Of a stretch of 31,762 bases of DNA, positions 21,601-30,226 are shown in pieces (position 1 is the first letter of the stretch; the number at the start of each line of letters is the position of its first letter). The notes beneath the pieces are model-generated. The model ran no database searches. It had not been told where the DNA came from and was given only the letters and a program-made list of their open reading frames with translations. The translations under genes and the position numbers were made by a program. Origin of the DNA: a virus. Location of the stretch: positions 1 to 31,762 of the IMG/VR virus record IMGVR_UViG_3300007542_000099. One strand, given 5' to 3'.

Positions 21601-24600
21601 AGAGCATCATTAAACATCTGGATCATGCCAGCGTTTACATCTTCCGCAGTGCGCCATGTCTGGCTAACGGGGCCACGGATTCTTGGCTGTTTCGGACCAG
21701 TTTTAGCAAACCGAGGACCAATCGACAACGGAGTAGTGGTGCGCACCGCAGAGAAAATCTTGGTCGCCTCAGCCATGGCGTTACCGGCAAGGTTGTCAAG
21801 GCCGAATGCTTTAAAGATAGCCCGCACAAGTCTGGTAAAGAAAGGCGCCTTCTTGGGCTCGTACTTGACCCCTTTAAGGAGGTCTTGAAACTTCTTGTTA
21901 GTGAATACTTCGGCTACAAACTCGTAGATGTTAGTCATGCCGTACGGAGTTTTGCCAAGCTTCTCCACGGCGTAGTCGTACATAGCGGTCAACTCTTTTG
22001 CCGCAGCGCGTTGACCCGGAGTTAAGTCTTGCGGACGAGTACCAAACGTATTCAGCACATACTCGGTTGCAGCGTGCACCACCTCGTGCAAGAAAACGCG
22101 GTAGCTTTTGCCAGTCAGCGTATCTGTATTAAGAGCAATCTCATCAAACGCAGGGTAATAGGCACCGGGTGCAGTCAGTCCCTCTATAAACTTTTTATAC
22201 GCACCGGACACATCGCCGAATTCGGCAATAACTGGGCCGAGGTTGTAGTTGGGTTTCTGTAGTTCAATCAGTCCTGCCGCTACACTTTCTAAGGACTCGG
22301 AACGGTCATAGTTCTTAAAGTACTTGTCGTAAACCTGTGGGTAGTGCATTTGCACGTACCGAAACAAACGTTCCTGTTGCGGCTGCGTAGCATCGTCGAT
22401 TGAACGACGAACCAATTCCGTGCCAGTGTTAAAGCTAATGTTTGTTGGAAGCTTAAGCTCCAATAATGCTTTTGCTAGGTCAGCAGAAAAACCAGTCAGC
22501 TTCTGGGATGCAATCGTTAACGCACCGTTGAGGTCGTTGTTGGCTATGGCTTTCACCATAGCCGGGTTGATATCCCCGGCCTTTAAGCCTAACTCTATGA
22601 TTCTTTGTTCGTAGTCTGTCGTCGTAGCTTCGCCAGCATCTCGGGCACGCTCGCGCTCTTCTCCAATGTTTTCTGCGCCAAGGCCAATTCGTCGAGATAG
22701 GTCTGACTCGCTTTCTGTTGCGCCCCTAAATCCAGCCACGCGCTCAGAATCCCCTCCATCTCCGATTTGTTCTTCGCTAGAGTCGGATAGGCGCTTTCCA
22801 AGAGGCTTAAGGTTTCCATCAGTTAGCTCCTTATTAAAGTACTCAAATACATCTTTGTAGTCTCTGTATGCCCGTCTTATGCTGTTTTTGATTTGAGGCC
22901 AAGTGTTGTTGCCATCTATCTCACTTGCATCGAGCAACAGATTAATCCTCTGCATCTCAGCAGTGAAATCGGCACCGTGACTACGAACAGTTACGTGCGC
23001 CAACTCATGAACCATCGTACCCCAAGTACCTGACGCCGCTGCGGAAAGGTTAGCAACTGCTGGAGCAAACGGGTTGATGAACACCCCAGCAAAAGGAATT
23101 TTAATACTGACCCCCCGATACCCGCTATCAAGGCTAACTCCAACTGCTTCGTCTGTGAATATTGAAAACCTCGGTTCTAAAGTAGCCGCAAAATTCCGTA
23201 GGTCTAAAAACGCCTTGCCGATATCAAACAAAAACTCATCAAATTTAGCACCAAACTTTTGGCGTCCAATATCAGCTATAGAGGTAACATCCCCTTGTTC
23301 GGCTTTTTTAATCTCGGCTCTTAGTTTAGATATTTTTCCTTTGTACTCGGCCCTACCGGCTTGATCTTCAATGTCTTCAGCACTAAAAGTTCCGTACTTT
23401 TTGTAAATTTCGTCTTCGAGAGCAGTTACCTTATTCCGTAACTCTTTTACTTTTTTATCGTCGACTTTTGCCACGCCAGTATTGATGTGCAACATGACGC
23501 GGTCTTTGGAAATCAACGATTCATCAATCCTTAGTTCGTCAACGTCAATTGTCGCGGACTTCATATCCGCATCGGTTAACTCGCGGACAGCTTTACCTTT
23601 GACGTACAGCACCCCATCTTTAACCTGTATCTGATCGCCTTCAGAAATATCTGTGGCTGTAAATATTTCAGACGTAGGGGTAGGAGCCAGCTTCTCAAGA
23701 GGGGATGCTTGGACATCATCATTGCGGCCAACAAGGTCCAGGTATTGGATAGAACCAAAGTTATCTACACTAGAAGCAAAGTCGGCTGCTCTGTAGGCAA
23801 GCCGCAAGTACTTAAATATTTGGCTAAAACTTTTTTCAACCGCAGGGGAGAACCGCTGTCGGTTAAGGTCAAACGGGTATCGAGCATCCTCCGGCTTGAC
23901 TTCTTTTTTAGGGGATACATCGACGTAAATTCTTCTTGGGATCTTTTCGTCGTTAACCTCAAGGTTAAGATTAAACTGCCAAAGTCCGTTTGAGAGAACG
24001 GATGTATTATCGTCCCACATGTATTTCTGTGGTTCCTTCTGCACGTAAATTCGTGCTACACCCCAATCAAACGTAACGTTTGCAAACGTTGTGTAATCTT
24101 CGTATGGAAACTTCGAGCCAATACCTAAAGTTCTGTCGTTAAACTTTACTTCTATGTCCCCAAACAGCGGGCTGTAATTCAGCACTTTGTAGGCACCGGA
24201 ATAGTCGGAGATGTCTATTTCTACGTCTTGACCTGTCGACGTATCTTTATACGACTTGGGGACTACAACGCTTACGTATGTTCCATGCCCCTCTGGGAGA
24301 ATTTGTTTTATGTAATCGGGGATGTTGTCGCCTTTGTAGACGGTGACGTCCGGACTTACACTCGGATCATCCATAGATGCTTCCAAAGTCGCACCATCAC
24401 TACGCAATACGCTAGCCACACCATCCCGCATAGTAACAACTTGGATTTCGTCGTTATTAAACAGGAACTGCATCTTGGCAATACCAAGACCCCCTGAATC
24501 CCGCTCGCCCTCTTTTTTGGTGCCTGCAATTGTCAGGAAGGTAGTCGACAATGTTTCGGGCGACATACCAGTGCCATTATCTACGACGGTAATAGACCGA

Positions 24601-27600
24601 GTATCTTTGTCTACTGTTATATCAATCTTGCCCTTAACAAGCTGACCTTTTTCCTGCATCGGCTTGATGGCGTCAAAGGCGTTTTGCACCATCTCTTTAA
24701 CCGACACATTCGGCATTTGAGAGGGTTCGCCATATAACTTCGGGCCGAGCAGCTTGCTCAACCTACGTGCGTTTACACCCGGTTTAGCCTTAATAGTCTC
24801 GCCGCCATCTTCTTCATCTCTCGCTGGACGGAACCCACCTTCTTCATCAGCAGGAGTACCGCCGAGTTCAGCAGCTAACTTAGCAATCGCTTTGCTGCGC
24901 TCTCTTTTAGCCTTAGCCGCACGCTTATCTGCACCAGTAGAAGGAGGTGAGAATGTCGGTACCTCAGCACCAGCAGCCTTGAGAGCATCCAGTTCTGCCT
25001 GCATACCAGCCATAGTTGGGCCAATCGGCTCGGTCGGCGCCGCTTGTTGCGCACGTTCCTCAAAGTACTTTCTGCTTCTCTCTTGTACAAAATCAAGCGC
25101 CTTTTGGGATACCTTTCCTTCGGCAGCAAGCTTTTTGTACTTATCGACAAATGCGTTTTCTAGGTTATCTAGCTCTTCATAGGTGGTTACACCAGAAGAA
25201 ACCAACTGGTCTAGACCGCTGTATTCAAATTTATCTCTTCCGTAACCAAGAGGACCAGGCTTTGAGTCAGAGGGGGCAGTAATACCTCTTCTGATACCCC
25301 CCATGATTTCGCCAAGCACATCGACGGGCGGGTTTTTTGCGTCGTATTCCGCTTGTCTAGCCTGACGCTCTTCATCACTAAGTGGGGGTGGAAGATTGCC
25401 GATTGCAGCCTCAAGATCATTAAGCTTTGCTTCAAAATCAGCAACTTCTTTGGCAAACCGCTCGGGGTTGTTGCTTTTAGTTTTGTACTTGTTATCAATA
25501 GCCAAAGCGGTGTTGGCTAGCCGTCGTACGTCACCGCTCGGTAGGTTTTTAAAAACTTCGCTATATTCAGGCGACGTTACACCGCGTGGCTGATTACTTT
25601 GATCGTAAGCTTGTTTAGACCTGTTATAAAGCTCCTCTGCTCGCTGGAGAAGAGGCATCAACTTACTAGCTGCGGCAGGTAACGATTTAGCTGGAAGCCC
25701 AAAGTACGTCTTAAAGTAGTTCTGTAAGGGTGGACTTTCGCTCCCGAAACGGAACATCTCACTAAATATATAGGTATCTTCCGGTTTCGTAGTTGGGGTA
25801 GAAGGAGGCGTTAGTGCACCGAGTTTTTTAACATTTCTGCCGGACGTATCTACTCCAAGCTTTTGGGCAATAATTTGTTCTGCCGTGTACCCGGATTGAA
25901 TCATCTCGGATACATCCATCACCCTATCTTTATAGATAACGCTTCCCGTTCCATCTGGGCGAACAGATAACTGTACCTGTTGTGGTTGATCTTCGTTGAT
26001 AACATCATCAACTATGTAATCCCCCGACTCAGCCGCAAATGAAGTCGGCTCTAATGGACCAAGTGTTGGCTCTTTTCGTGCTCCAGTGCTAACAACAGGC
26101 CCGACACCTGCGCCCAATCCTCTAGGCTCAATTCTTTCAGGTGCTCCGGCAACTCCCGCACGAGCTTCTTCTGCGCCAGACACAGGAACAGAAGGCTCAC
26201 CTCTTCCGGACTCAACTCGAAGACGTCTTGTTTTTTCTCGTTCGAAGTCATTTAATGCCCTTTCTACTTCATCAGTAGTCGGAGGACGCCCAAGTTTTTT
26301 CCTGAGATCTTTGTCGATCTTCTTCAGTTCGTCTAACGTAGCAGGGACTGTTTCCTCTAACGGTATGCCAGCTTCTTCGGGGAACAAATCTGCTTCGCTA
26401 ACCAAAGGCCCGACACCAGCTTCAGCGGCCTCGGCTTCTTCCTCCGCAGCCAACCTATCAAGGTCTGCAATTGCTTGATCTTCTTTGGAAAGTTTCTCGA
26501 TCCCTTTAACTCTTTGGTAGGTGCCGATTGCCTCAAACGGGGCAGTTACTGTCTCACCCGCCATCTCTGCTATTACCGCAGCAGGATTAGGCACTTCTCC
26601 AATAGCCAAAGATCCAGCGGCCTCACCTGCACCACCCAGACCAGCCTGTTTCCCGGTCTCTTTAACGAACTCTTTGGCAGCGACAGAAGCGGGCTTGCCA
26701 GTTTTAAGTGCTTCGACGATCTTGCCAGCAGCAGAACCCGCAGTTTTTAGGGACACCGCATCAAAGACGCCAATGACTCCCGACCTAATGGACGCATTTT
26801 TCCAAGCTTCATCGTGGCTTTCACCCTTCTGCAACCGGTCGACATATTCGTTACCGAATTGAGTAGCAGCCGACCCTAAGCCTCCAGCCTGTGCCGCAAT
26901 CGTCGGGTTTTGTGCAGCCAGCCTACCTATCAAAGCAGTAGCCACCATGTACGCCATGTTAGGCAGAGACTCAGCGCCTAAGTCGGCAATAACTCCAACC
27001 GGATTGGAAAATAACGCAGCCCCAGCCTCTTTAGCAGACTCTAGGAAAGTAAGGTCATCCCCCATGGCTGCTTTAAGTCGTGCAGTTTCAGGGCGTAATG
27101 GGCTTGCAAGCTGCCGTTCTTGTGCTTCTTTTTGGAAGTTAGCGATGTCTTGGGCGTACTGTCCAGCTTCCGATCTGTACTTTTCGTACTCTTTCTTTAC
27201 ATCAGGAGGGGCAAGAGGTACGCCAGGACCACCGTATTCACGTTCAAAACTTTGGATGTACCCACGAGCAATGGCAAACGCTTCACCTTTGGTATTAGCC
27301 CGAAGGTTTTCAAATCCAGAGATCAGTGCGTCTTTGGCGTATCGGTAGTTAGCAGCCCAAAACCCTTCATCTTCCGGAACAGTCGACTCTATAGGCGCTA
27401 CCGGTAGTTGAGGAATAACAGATGCGGGTTTACCCGTAGATACGGGTTCTTCTGCCGCAAGGGGTTGCGTAGGGGGTTGCGCAAGGGGTTGCGTAGGGGG
27501 TTGCGCTTCATCGAATTGGTCGAAGAAGTTGTGTTGTTGATCTTTTTTCTTAGGAACAACAGTAGGCGTAGGGGCATCAAACCTATCAAAAAAGTTAGCC

Positions 27601-27602
27601 AC
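18618..27602 (-). CDS. Giant polyvalent virion protein (2994 aa) with GHL ATPase, two zinc-peptidase motifs and PLxRFG motif
   Basis: A 2994-residue protein. The N-terminus has two NFFDxFD units (MANFFDRFD and HNFFDQFD) and a Pro/Gln repeat, then an Ala/Gly-rich, partly hydrophobic region (about 150-340). A GHL/Bergerat-fold ATPase lies at about 960-1250, with EMVQN (970-974), DNGTG (1008-1012) and SGGLGIAK (1036-1043). HELAH (1532-1536) is one zinc-peptidase signature. HEVVH (1839-1843), with EFVAE (1894-1898), is a second. PLRRFG (2187-2192) matches the PLxRFG domain. These features fit polyvalent proteins, giant phage and plasmid proteins probably delivered with DNA to counter host defence. 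The start is GTG at 27602 with GGGAGA upstream; a GTG start and a 2-base gap link it to the gene before it. Confidence 0.88.
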   Translation of the reverse strand: MANFFDRFDAPTPTVVPKKKDQQHNFFDQFDEAQPPTQPLAQPPTQPLAAEEPVSTGKPASVIPQLPVAPIESTVPEDEGFWAANYRYAKDALISGFENLRANTKGEAFAIARGYIQSFEREYGGPGVPLAPPDVKKEYEKYRSEAGQYAQDIANFQKEAQERQLASPLRPETARLKAAMGDDLTFLESAKEAGAALFSNPVGVIADLGAESLPNMAYMVATALIGRLAAQNPTIAAQAGGLGSAATQFGNEYVDRLQKGESHDEAWKNASIRSGVIGVFDAVSLKTAGSAAGKIVEALKTGKPASVAAKEFVKETGKQAGLGGAGEAAGSLAIGEVPNPAAVIAEMAGETVTAPFEAIGTYQRVKGIEKLSKEDQAIADLDRLAAEEEAEAAEAGVGPLVSEADLFPEEAGIPLEETVPATLDELKKIDKDLRKKLGRPPTTDEVERALNDFEREKTRRLRVESGRGEPSVPVSGAEEARAGVAGAPERIEPRGLGAGVGPVVSTGARKEPTLGPLEPTSFAAESGDYIVDDVINEDQPQQVQLSVRPDGTGSVIYKDRVMDVSEMIQSGYTAEQIIAQKLGVDTSGRNVKKLGALTPPSTPTTKPEDTYIFSEMFRFGSESPPLQNYFKTYFGLPAKSLPAAASKLMPLLQRAEELYNRSKQAYDQSNQPRGVTSPEYSEVFKNLPSGDVRRLANTALAIDNKYKTKSNNPERFAKEVADFEAKLNDLEAAIGNLPPPLSDEERQARQAEYDAKNPPVDVLGEIMGGIRRGITAPSDSKPGPLGYGRDKFEYSGLDQLVSSGVTTYEELDNLENAFVDKYKKLAAEGKVSQKALDFVQERSRKYFEERAQQAAPTEPIGPTMAGMQAELDALKAAGAEVPTFSPPSTGADKRAAKAKRERSKAIAKLAAELGGTPADEEGGFRPARDEEDGGETIKAKPGVNARRLSKLLGPKLYGEPSQMPNVSVKEMVQNAFDAIKPMQEKGQLVKGKIDITVDKDTRSITVVDNGTGMSPETLSTTFLTIAGTKKEGERDSGGLGIAKMQFLFNNDEIQVVTMRDGVASVLRSDGATLEASMDDPSVSPDVTVYKGDNIPDYIKQILPEGHGTYVSVVVPKSYKDTSTGQDVEIDISDYSGAYKVLNYSPLFGDIEVKFNDRTLGIGSKFPYEDYTTFANVTFDWGVARIYVQKEPQKYMWDDNTSVLSNGLWQFNLNLEVNDEKIPRRIYVDVSPKKEVKPEDARYPFDLNRQRFSPAVEKSFSQIFKYLRLAYRAADFASSVDNFGSIQYLDLVGRNDDVQASPLEKLAPTPTSEIFTATDISEGDQIQVKDGVLYVKGKAVRELTDADMKSATIDVDELRIDESLISKDRVMLHINTGVAKVDDKKVKELRNKVTALEDEIYKKYGTFSAEDIEDQAGRAEYKGKISKLRAEIKKAEQGDVTSIADIGRQKFGAKFDEFLFDIGKAFLDLRNFAATLEPRFSIFTDEAVGVSLDSGYRGVSIKIPFAGVFINPFAPAVANLSAAASGTWGTMVHELAHVTVRSHGADFTAEMQRINLLLDASEIDGNNTWPQIKNSIRRAYRDYKDVFEYFNKELTDGNLKPLGKRLSDSSEEQIGDGGDSERVAGFRGATESESDLSRRIGLGAENIGEERERARDAGEATTTDYEQRIIELGLKAGDINPAMVKAIANNDLNGALTIASQKLTGFSADLAKALLELKLPTNISFNTGTELVRRSIDDATQPQQERLFRYVQMHYPQVYDKYFKNYDRSESLESVAAGLIELQKPNYNLGPVIAEFGDVSGAYKKFIEGLTAPGAYYPAFDEIALNTDTLTGKSYRVFLHEVVHAATEYVLNTFGTRPQDLTPGQRAAAKELTAMYDYAVEKLGKTPYGMTNIYEFVAEVFTNKKFQDLLKGVKYEPKKAPFFTRLVRAIFKAFGLDNLAGNAMAEATKIFSAVRTTTPLSIGPRFAKTGPKQPRIRGPVSQTWRTAEDVNAGMIQMFNDALRGRREWSKVLKVIGPSMWDSSTGTFRRAVLGFANLRQIDDLTKTKFPQISGAIRMIEQMLAYRGNIMKSAEDIVTKWTKAQAKKPKQGQLLGRVMLETTIRGIDPDKPGTKTMNAALVQAWNRLDPEFKEIYREVRDFYERSVNNMVREMKLRVAKSDKPLAEKKAAIREINDKFGPDKLVKPYFPLRRFGKHWFQVGKGNFKEFYEFEGSLSRELAMRTREAQLRRGNAQQQALADTIRKGDGISELFTQNLTTTQVLKEAEDIIDNVTATTVGDAKKEMKDSLNQLIYILLPQQSMRKMFINRKAIQGASGDMLRVFATSAVHSAYQQSRFKFAEPFLNNLNNARQYIADRVEEGSMSRDRAAVYSDYITEVERRVPTILSNEDTSLAAVVAGKASELTFFYMLSAPFSAMLNVLGVAQITMPYIGGRYGYAKTNAVMLKNLGRYFATTPRRTLAPLAQGKFMEVNFPSIVEGAKLPPILNRAAQRFMEEGQINISLTNDLMDMGGRPSSLYTGRYNMVKKMLSGLFHQSERLGREVSLLSAFELAYDKFSKAPKKDLRGVIERDAQGQPVMNTPEEAFELAIAEAKDIVGLSLGDFTRQMKPRYFVSPLMSVVTKFKQYSVLATYAIVRNFYFTVAAPFRKGEIEEFRQQMVKDKVSSQVIDQRIAEAEAQRKELYREGKRRLAGILAVTYILGGNEASPFYSIGLQPLVKLLADEDDDEFFDWENWLKNYMEEELGGAAGDLFAEMGMDPEKAEKAGRFVGGSLQRGVVTELTGGELSSRVSLDPKNLWYREGRYSPDTRESVTQEIIANAGPVVGLGFNWIDAYRLFQEGQYQRAFERAAPALISKPVTAARIAEEDARTASGIKLVDNFSAWELAMQSIGLQPTRLAQAQKSAIEAKTYAEKIKDRRTSLLNRLWLERDNTEGFNETLEKVIEFSLKYPKHEITPENIQESFDRRAEGQAEAEAIGVQVDKKSLPKALEMLRYGRPD
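27457..27504 (-). repeat. Perfect 24-bp tandem repeat (two copies) in the giant gene
   Basis: The 24-base unit at 27457-27480 is repeated exactly at 27481-27504. It encodes two copies of an eight-residue QPPTQPLA-type unit in the N-terminal linker of the giant protein, just after the second NFFDxFD motif. The copies are in frame, so length can vary by slippage without breaking the protein. Confidence 0.9.
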
Positions 27603-27604
27603 AC

Positions 27605-28870
27605 CTATCTCCCTAAGTATTTTGCAGCGGCTCCTGCCCCATATTTCTGATCAAACTGTACAGCTAAATCAGGGTTAGACCGTAACGCATCAATAGCCCC
27701 TTGTGGTGGTGCTAAATCTTTAGGCCGCTCTAGTGTACCACCGCTTAGGTCTACCCCTTCTACTTGGAACTGTTCAAACACCCTCTTCTCTACACCTTTT
27801 TTAATTTCATTGTATTTAGTTTTAGCGGCTTCATCCCCAGCAGCAGCTTTCTTGGAGAGTTCTCGAATATCTGAGTTATACAACTCTAGCCTAGCCATTT
27901 CATCATTGGCAACTTTTGCTGCCGCAGTAAGAGCGTTTCGTGTAGAGGTGTACGTATCCTTTGGTGAAAGTGCTTGAGATGCTTTAGCGACTGCTTCTAA
28001 GTAAGTCAAGCCAGGCTCTTTAGCCATAAGCTCTTTGGCAACTTGCAATTCTTTTGATGGGATACTAGCGATAGCAAGTCTGTTAGCGCGATCAGCCGCA
28101 GATTCCTCTGCTTTCCTAGCACCTTCAAAAACGCCTATCTTCTCAGCACGCTCTTTACCACCAAGTTCAGCCAGTGCTTTCTTACGTCCAAACTCGGCTT
28201 CTTCTTGTTTGGCGATGTCTTCACCGTACCCTTGCAAGGCAGGAGCGGCACCAGTGGCTATATTTTGTAGCGCGTATGGAGATTGTCCGGCAGCAATGCC
28301 GAGGCCAGCTTGTGCAAGTCGAAGGTTAAACATACGTTCAGCACGCTCACCTGCTTTACCTTCTAGTCCTTGAACATAGCTCATTAGATCAGCGACGCTT
28401 TGGTTAGGCCCTAAGAACTGTTCCCGTAATTTAGCCTCATCCTCAAGGCGCTTACCAAAAGCCCCAAACTGGGCGTAATTCACTGGTGTACCACCATTTG
28501 CGAACGCAACAATCCCACCACCTGCAAACTCGTTAGGCACCATCTCATCAGGCACCGGGAGCGCAGCCACACCCGCTTCGGTCGGCATTTGTTGAGGCAT
28601 TTGTTGAGGCATTTGGGGAGCCATAGCCGCTTGGGGTGTAGCACCGAGGCCAGCCGCCATCTGAGGAGCCATAACGTCCTGAGCAACCGTAGTCTCTGGA
28701 GTCATTTCCTCCCGCTGGGCCGTACGCATTTTGTCAATAAACATCCCAGCCAGCACCGCTGCCGTAGGATCGACCAGCCCCATCTGAGCCGCTTGGGCAA
28801 TCTTCTGTTTATTTCCGCCATATTCCATGGCGATGTCTTTGGGAGATTGGAGTTCGTATGGGCCAGCCAT
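27605..28870 (-). CDS. Virion-type protein with Gly-rich hydrophobic motif (421 aa)
   Basis: A 421-residue protein rich in Ala, Gln and Glu. Residues 10-55 are helical (DIAMEYGGNKQKIAQAAQMG). A Met/Pro/Gln repeat (PQMPQQMPQQMP, about 85-96) follows, then FAGGGIVAFANGG (115-127). The rest is a long helical region (QNIATGAAPALQGYGEDIAK and onward) ending in a conserved-looking block, AIDALRSNPDLAVQFDQKYG. I recall the FAGGGIVAF motif and this ending from structural or injection-type proteins of environmental phages; the exact role is not known. It starts two bases after the preceding stop with GAGG about 7 bases upstream, and ends two bases before the giant gene, so both should be made from one transcript. 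Confidence 0.65.
   Translation of the reverse strand: MAGPYELQSPKDIAMEYGGNKQKIAQAAQMGLVDPTAAVLAGMFIDKMRTAQREEMTPETTVAQDVMAPQMAAGLGATPQAAMAPQMPQQMPQQMPTEAGVAALPVPDEMVPNEFAGGGIVAFANGGTPVNYAQFGAFGKRLEDEAKLREQFLGPNQSVADLMSYVQGLEGKAGERAERMFNLRLAQAGLGIAAGQSPYALQNIATGAAPALQGYGEDIAKQEEAEFGRKKALAELGGKERAEKIGVFEGARKAEESAADRANRLAIASIPSKELQVAKELMAKEPGLTYLEAVAKASQALSPKDTYTSTRNALTAAAKVANDEMARLELYNSDIRELSKKAAAGDEAAKTKYNEIKKGVEKRVFEQFQVEGVDLSGGTLERPKDLAPPQGAIDALRSNPDLAVQFDQKYGAGAAAKYLGR
28584..28615 (-). repeat. 12-bp tandem repeat encoding MPQQ units
   Basis: Two exact copies of GGCATTTGTTGA (28584-28595 and 28596-28607) are followed by a partial third (GGCATTTG). On the minus strand they encode the MPQQ-type repeat in the preceding virion protein. 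They are in frame and so tolerate copy-number change. Confidence 0.85.
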
Positions 28871-28872
28871 AA

Positions 28873-29793
28873 TTAACCTCTACCTAAGTTATACAGCCCA
28901 AGGCCCGCTAAACCAAGACCACCGACCTGAGAGATCATTGATGGAGGCTGGGCGTAAGTTGTTTGCGTAGATCCAAGTTGTACCGGCACTCCACGTAGCA
29001 AGTTACTGTAGTAGCCCAACTGCTCCATGGGGTAGTCACGCTGGCGTAAGAAGTCGGCGTAAGCAGTATCAAGTCTTTGTTGCTCAAGTGAACGCTGTTC
29101 GGCACCCGCCGCTGCTTGTGCTTGAATCCGTGCAAGATCCGTTTGTTGTTGCTGCGCACCAAGTTGACCCATCGCAGCACCCGCTTGTGCGGCCTGCCCA
29201 AATCCTTGAAGTCCCAAGTTTGCACCGAACTGCTGCGCCTGTTGGGCTGCTTCAAACGCTTTCTGAGAACCAGCAGCTTGAATTTGCGCTAGTTGCGCCT
29301 GAAGATTCCGATCTCTTTCGGTCTGTGCAAGTGTCTGACGGGCGCCACCATAAGTGCCTTGACGCGCTGCGGCTAGATTCTGACCAAGCAACCCTTTTTG
29401 CGCATCACGAATCGCCTCTTGTTTCTGCACATCGACCACGTTCTGCATATAGGGCGACATAAACGCTTGTTGAGCACCGGGGCTTGTAGCCATGCCCATA
29501 TATTGTTGCCCAGACGCAAGCGCCCCAATCCCGCCAGCACCCGTAAGCCCTGTGCCAAAACCAAATTGCCCCGGCGTCTGCATGCCCAATGTTTCTTGCT
29601 GCGCTGCTACCTGTCCCGGCGTAAACCCAGCAATTCGCTCAGACTCATACGGGGTGTAAGGCCGATAAGACTCAGCCTGAGCCCGCTGCATAATGTTCTC
29701 AAAATACGGACGAGCATATTCTGGCAGGTTGGTCTGCGTGACTGTTTGATTCTGTGGTGGGGGTGCTCCGCCGCCTCCTCCGCCTTTACCCAT
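28873..29793 (-). CDS. Virion-associated Gln/Ala-rich protein (306 aa)
   Basis: A 306-residue protein with a Gly-rich start (MGKGGGGGGAPPPQN), then TVTQTNLPEYARPYFENIMQ, RIAGFTPGQ, SPYMQNVVDVQKQEAIRDAQ, and GTYGGARQTLAQTERDRNLQ, followed by long helices of Gln and Ala and LDTAYADFLRQRDYPMEQLG near the end. This sequence of blocks is the hallmark of a common family in marine and freshwater podovirus-like phages, encoded beside other particle genes. It is generally thought to be a virion or injection protein, although the exact part is not established. The ATG is backed by AGGAG about 8 bases upstream, and the start overlaps the GNAT-like gene by 8 bases. Confidence 0.75.
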   Translation of the reverse strand: MGKGGGGGGAPPPQNQTVTQTNLPEYARPYFENIMQRAQAESYRPYTPYESERIAGFTPGQVAAQQETLGMQTPGQFGFGTGLTGAGGIGALASGQQYMGMATSPGAQQAFMSPYMQNVVDVQKQEAIRDAQKGLLGQNLAAARQGTYGGARQTLAQTERDRNLQAQLAQIQAAGSQKAFEAAQQAQQFGANLGLQGFGQAAQAGAAMGQLGAQQQQTDLARIQAQAAAGAEQRSLEQQRLDTAYADFLRQRDYPMEQLGYYSNLLRGVPVQLGSTQTTYAQPPSMISQVGGLGLAGLGLYNLGRG

Positions 29794-30226
29794 TTTGTGC
29801 TCCTAGCCCCGCGTCAGCCGCAGGTAATTGAAACGTTTGCCACAACGGTTTATGCCCGTCGTCTCTAAATATTTTTGTCCATCCCAAACGTGCAGTAGCC
29901 TCGACTCCGTCACACTGAGTATCGTGTGCATAGTGCTGAAACAACTTTAGCATCGGGTCTTTCCACTGATCCAACTGCACCCCACCACAAAACGTCATTA
30001 CCAAAAACTTTTTCTTTGGGTAGTGTGCGAAATTCGTTACAACTGCTCCTTTGATTCCCTGCTCGTCAAACGCAATCCAGAGCGTATGGTCGTAATCCAT
30101 GATTGCGTCGTAAATGTCATCCACATCATAGCGCCCATGAGTGTATTCCGCAGCCCCCTCCAAGTATCCGCTAACTTGGCTCCAGACTTCATCAACATGC
30201 TGACGGGGGACCATGGTGACTTGCAT
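29786..30226 (-). CDS. GNAT-like acetyltransferase-fold phage protein
   Basis: A 146-residue protein of a phage family usually annotated as a GNAT-type acetyltransferase or as hypothetical. Visible blocks are VPRQHVDEVWSQVSGYLEGA, YDVDDIYDAIMDYDHTLWIA, GAVVTNF, MTFCGGVQLDQW, and CDGVEATARLGWTKIF. The central strand-and-helix order fits the GNAT fold, and the last block is where acetyl-CoA-binding loops occur in the family; the substrate is unknown. The ATG at 30226 is preceded by GGAGAG at about 30232-30237. It overlaps the upstream hydroxylase frame by 190 bases in another frame and the downstream gene by 8 bases. Confidence 0.65.
   Translation of the reverse strand: MQVTMVPRQHVDEVWSQVSGYLEGAAEYTHGRYDVDDIYDAIMDYDHTLWIAFDEQGIKGAVVTNFAHYPKKKFLVMTFCGGVQLDQWKDPMLKLFQHYAHDTQCDGVEATARLGWTKIFRDDGHKPLWQTFQLPAADAGLGAQNG

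Noticed and set aside
27457-27504. Tandem repeat considered as a CRISPR-like or iteron array
   Set aside because: Only two adjacent copies, no spacers, and the unit is a multiple of three inside an open coding frame.
29398-29868. Plus-strand 156-residue frame opposite the Gln/Ala-rich virion gene
   Set aside because: The minus-strand gene matches a known phage family over its full length; the opposite product shows no sensible motif.
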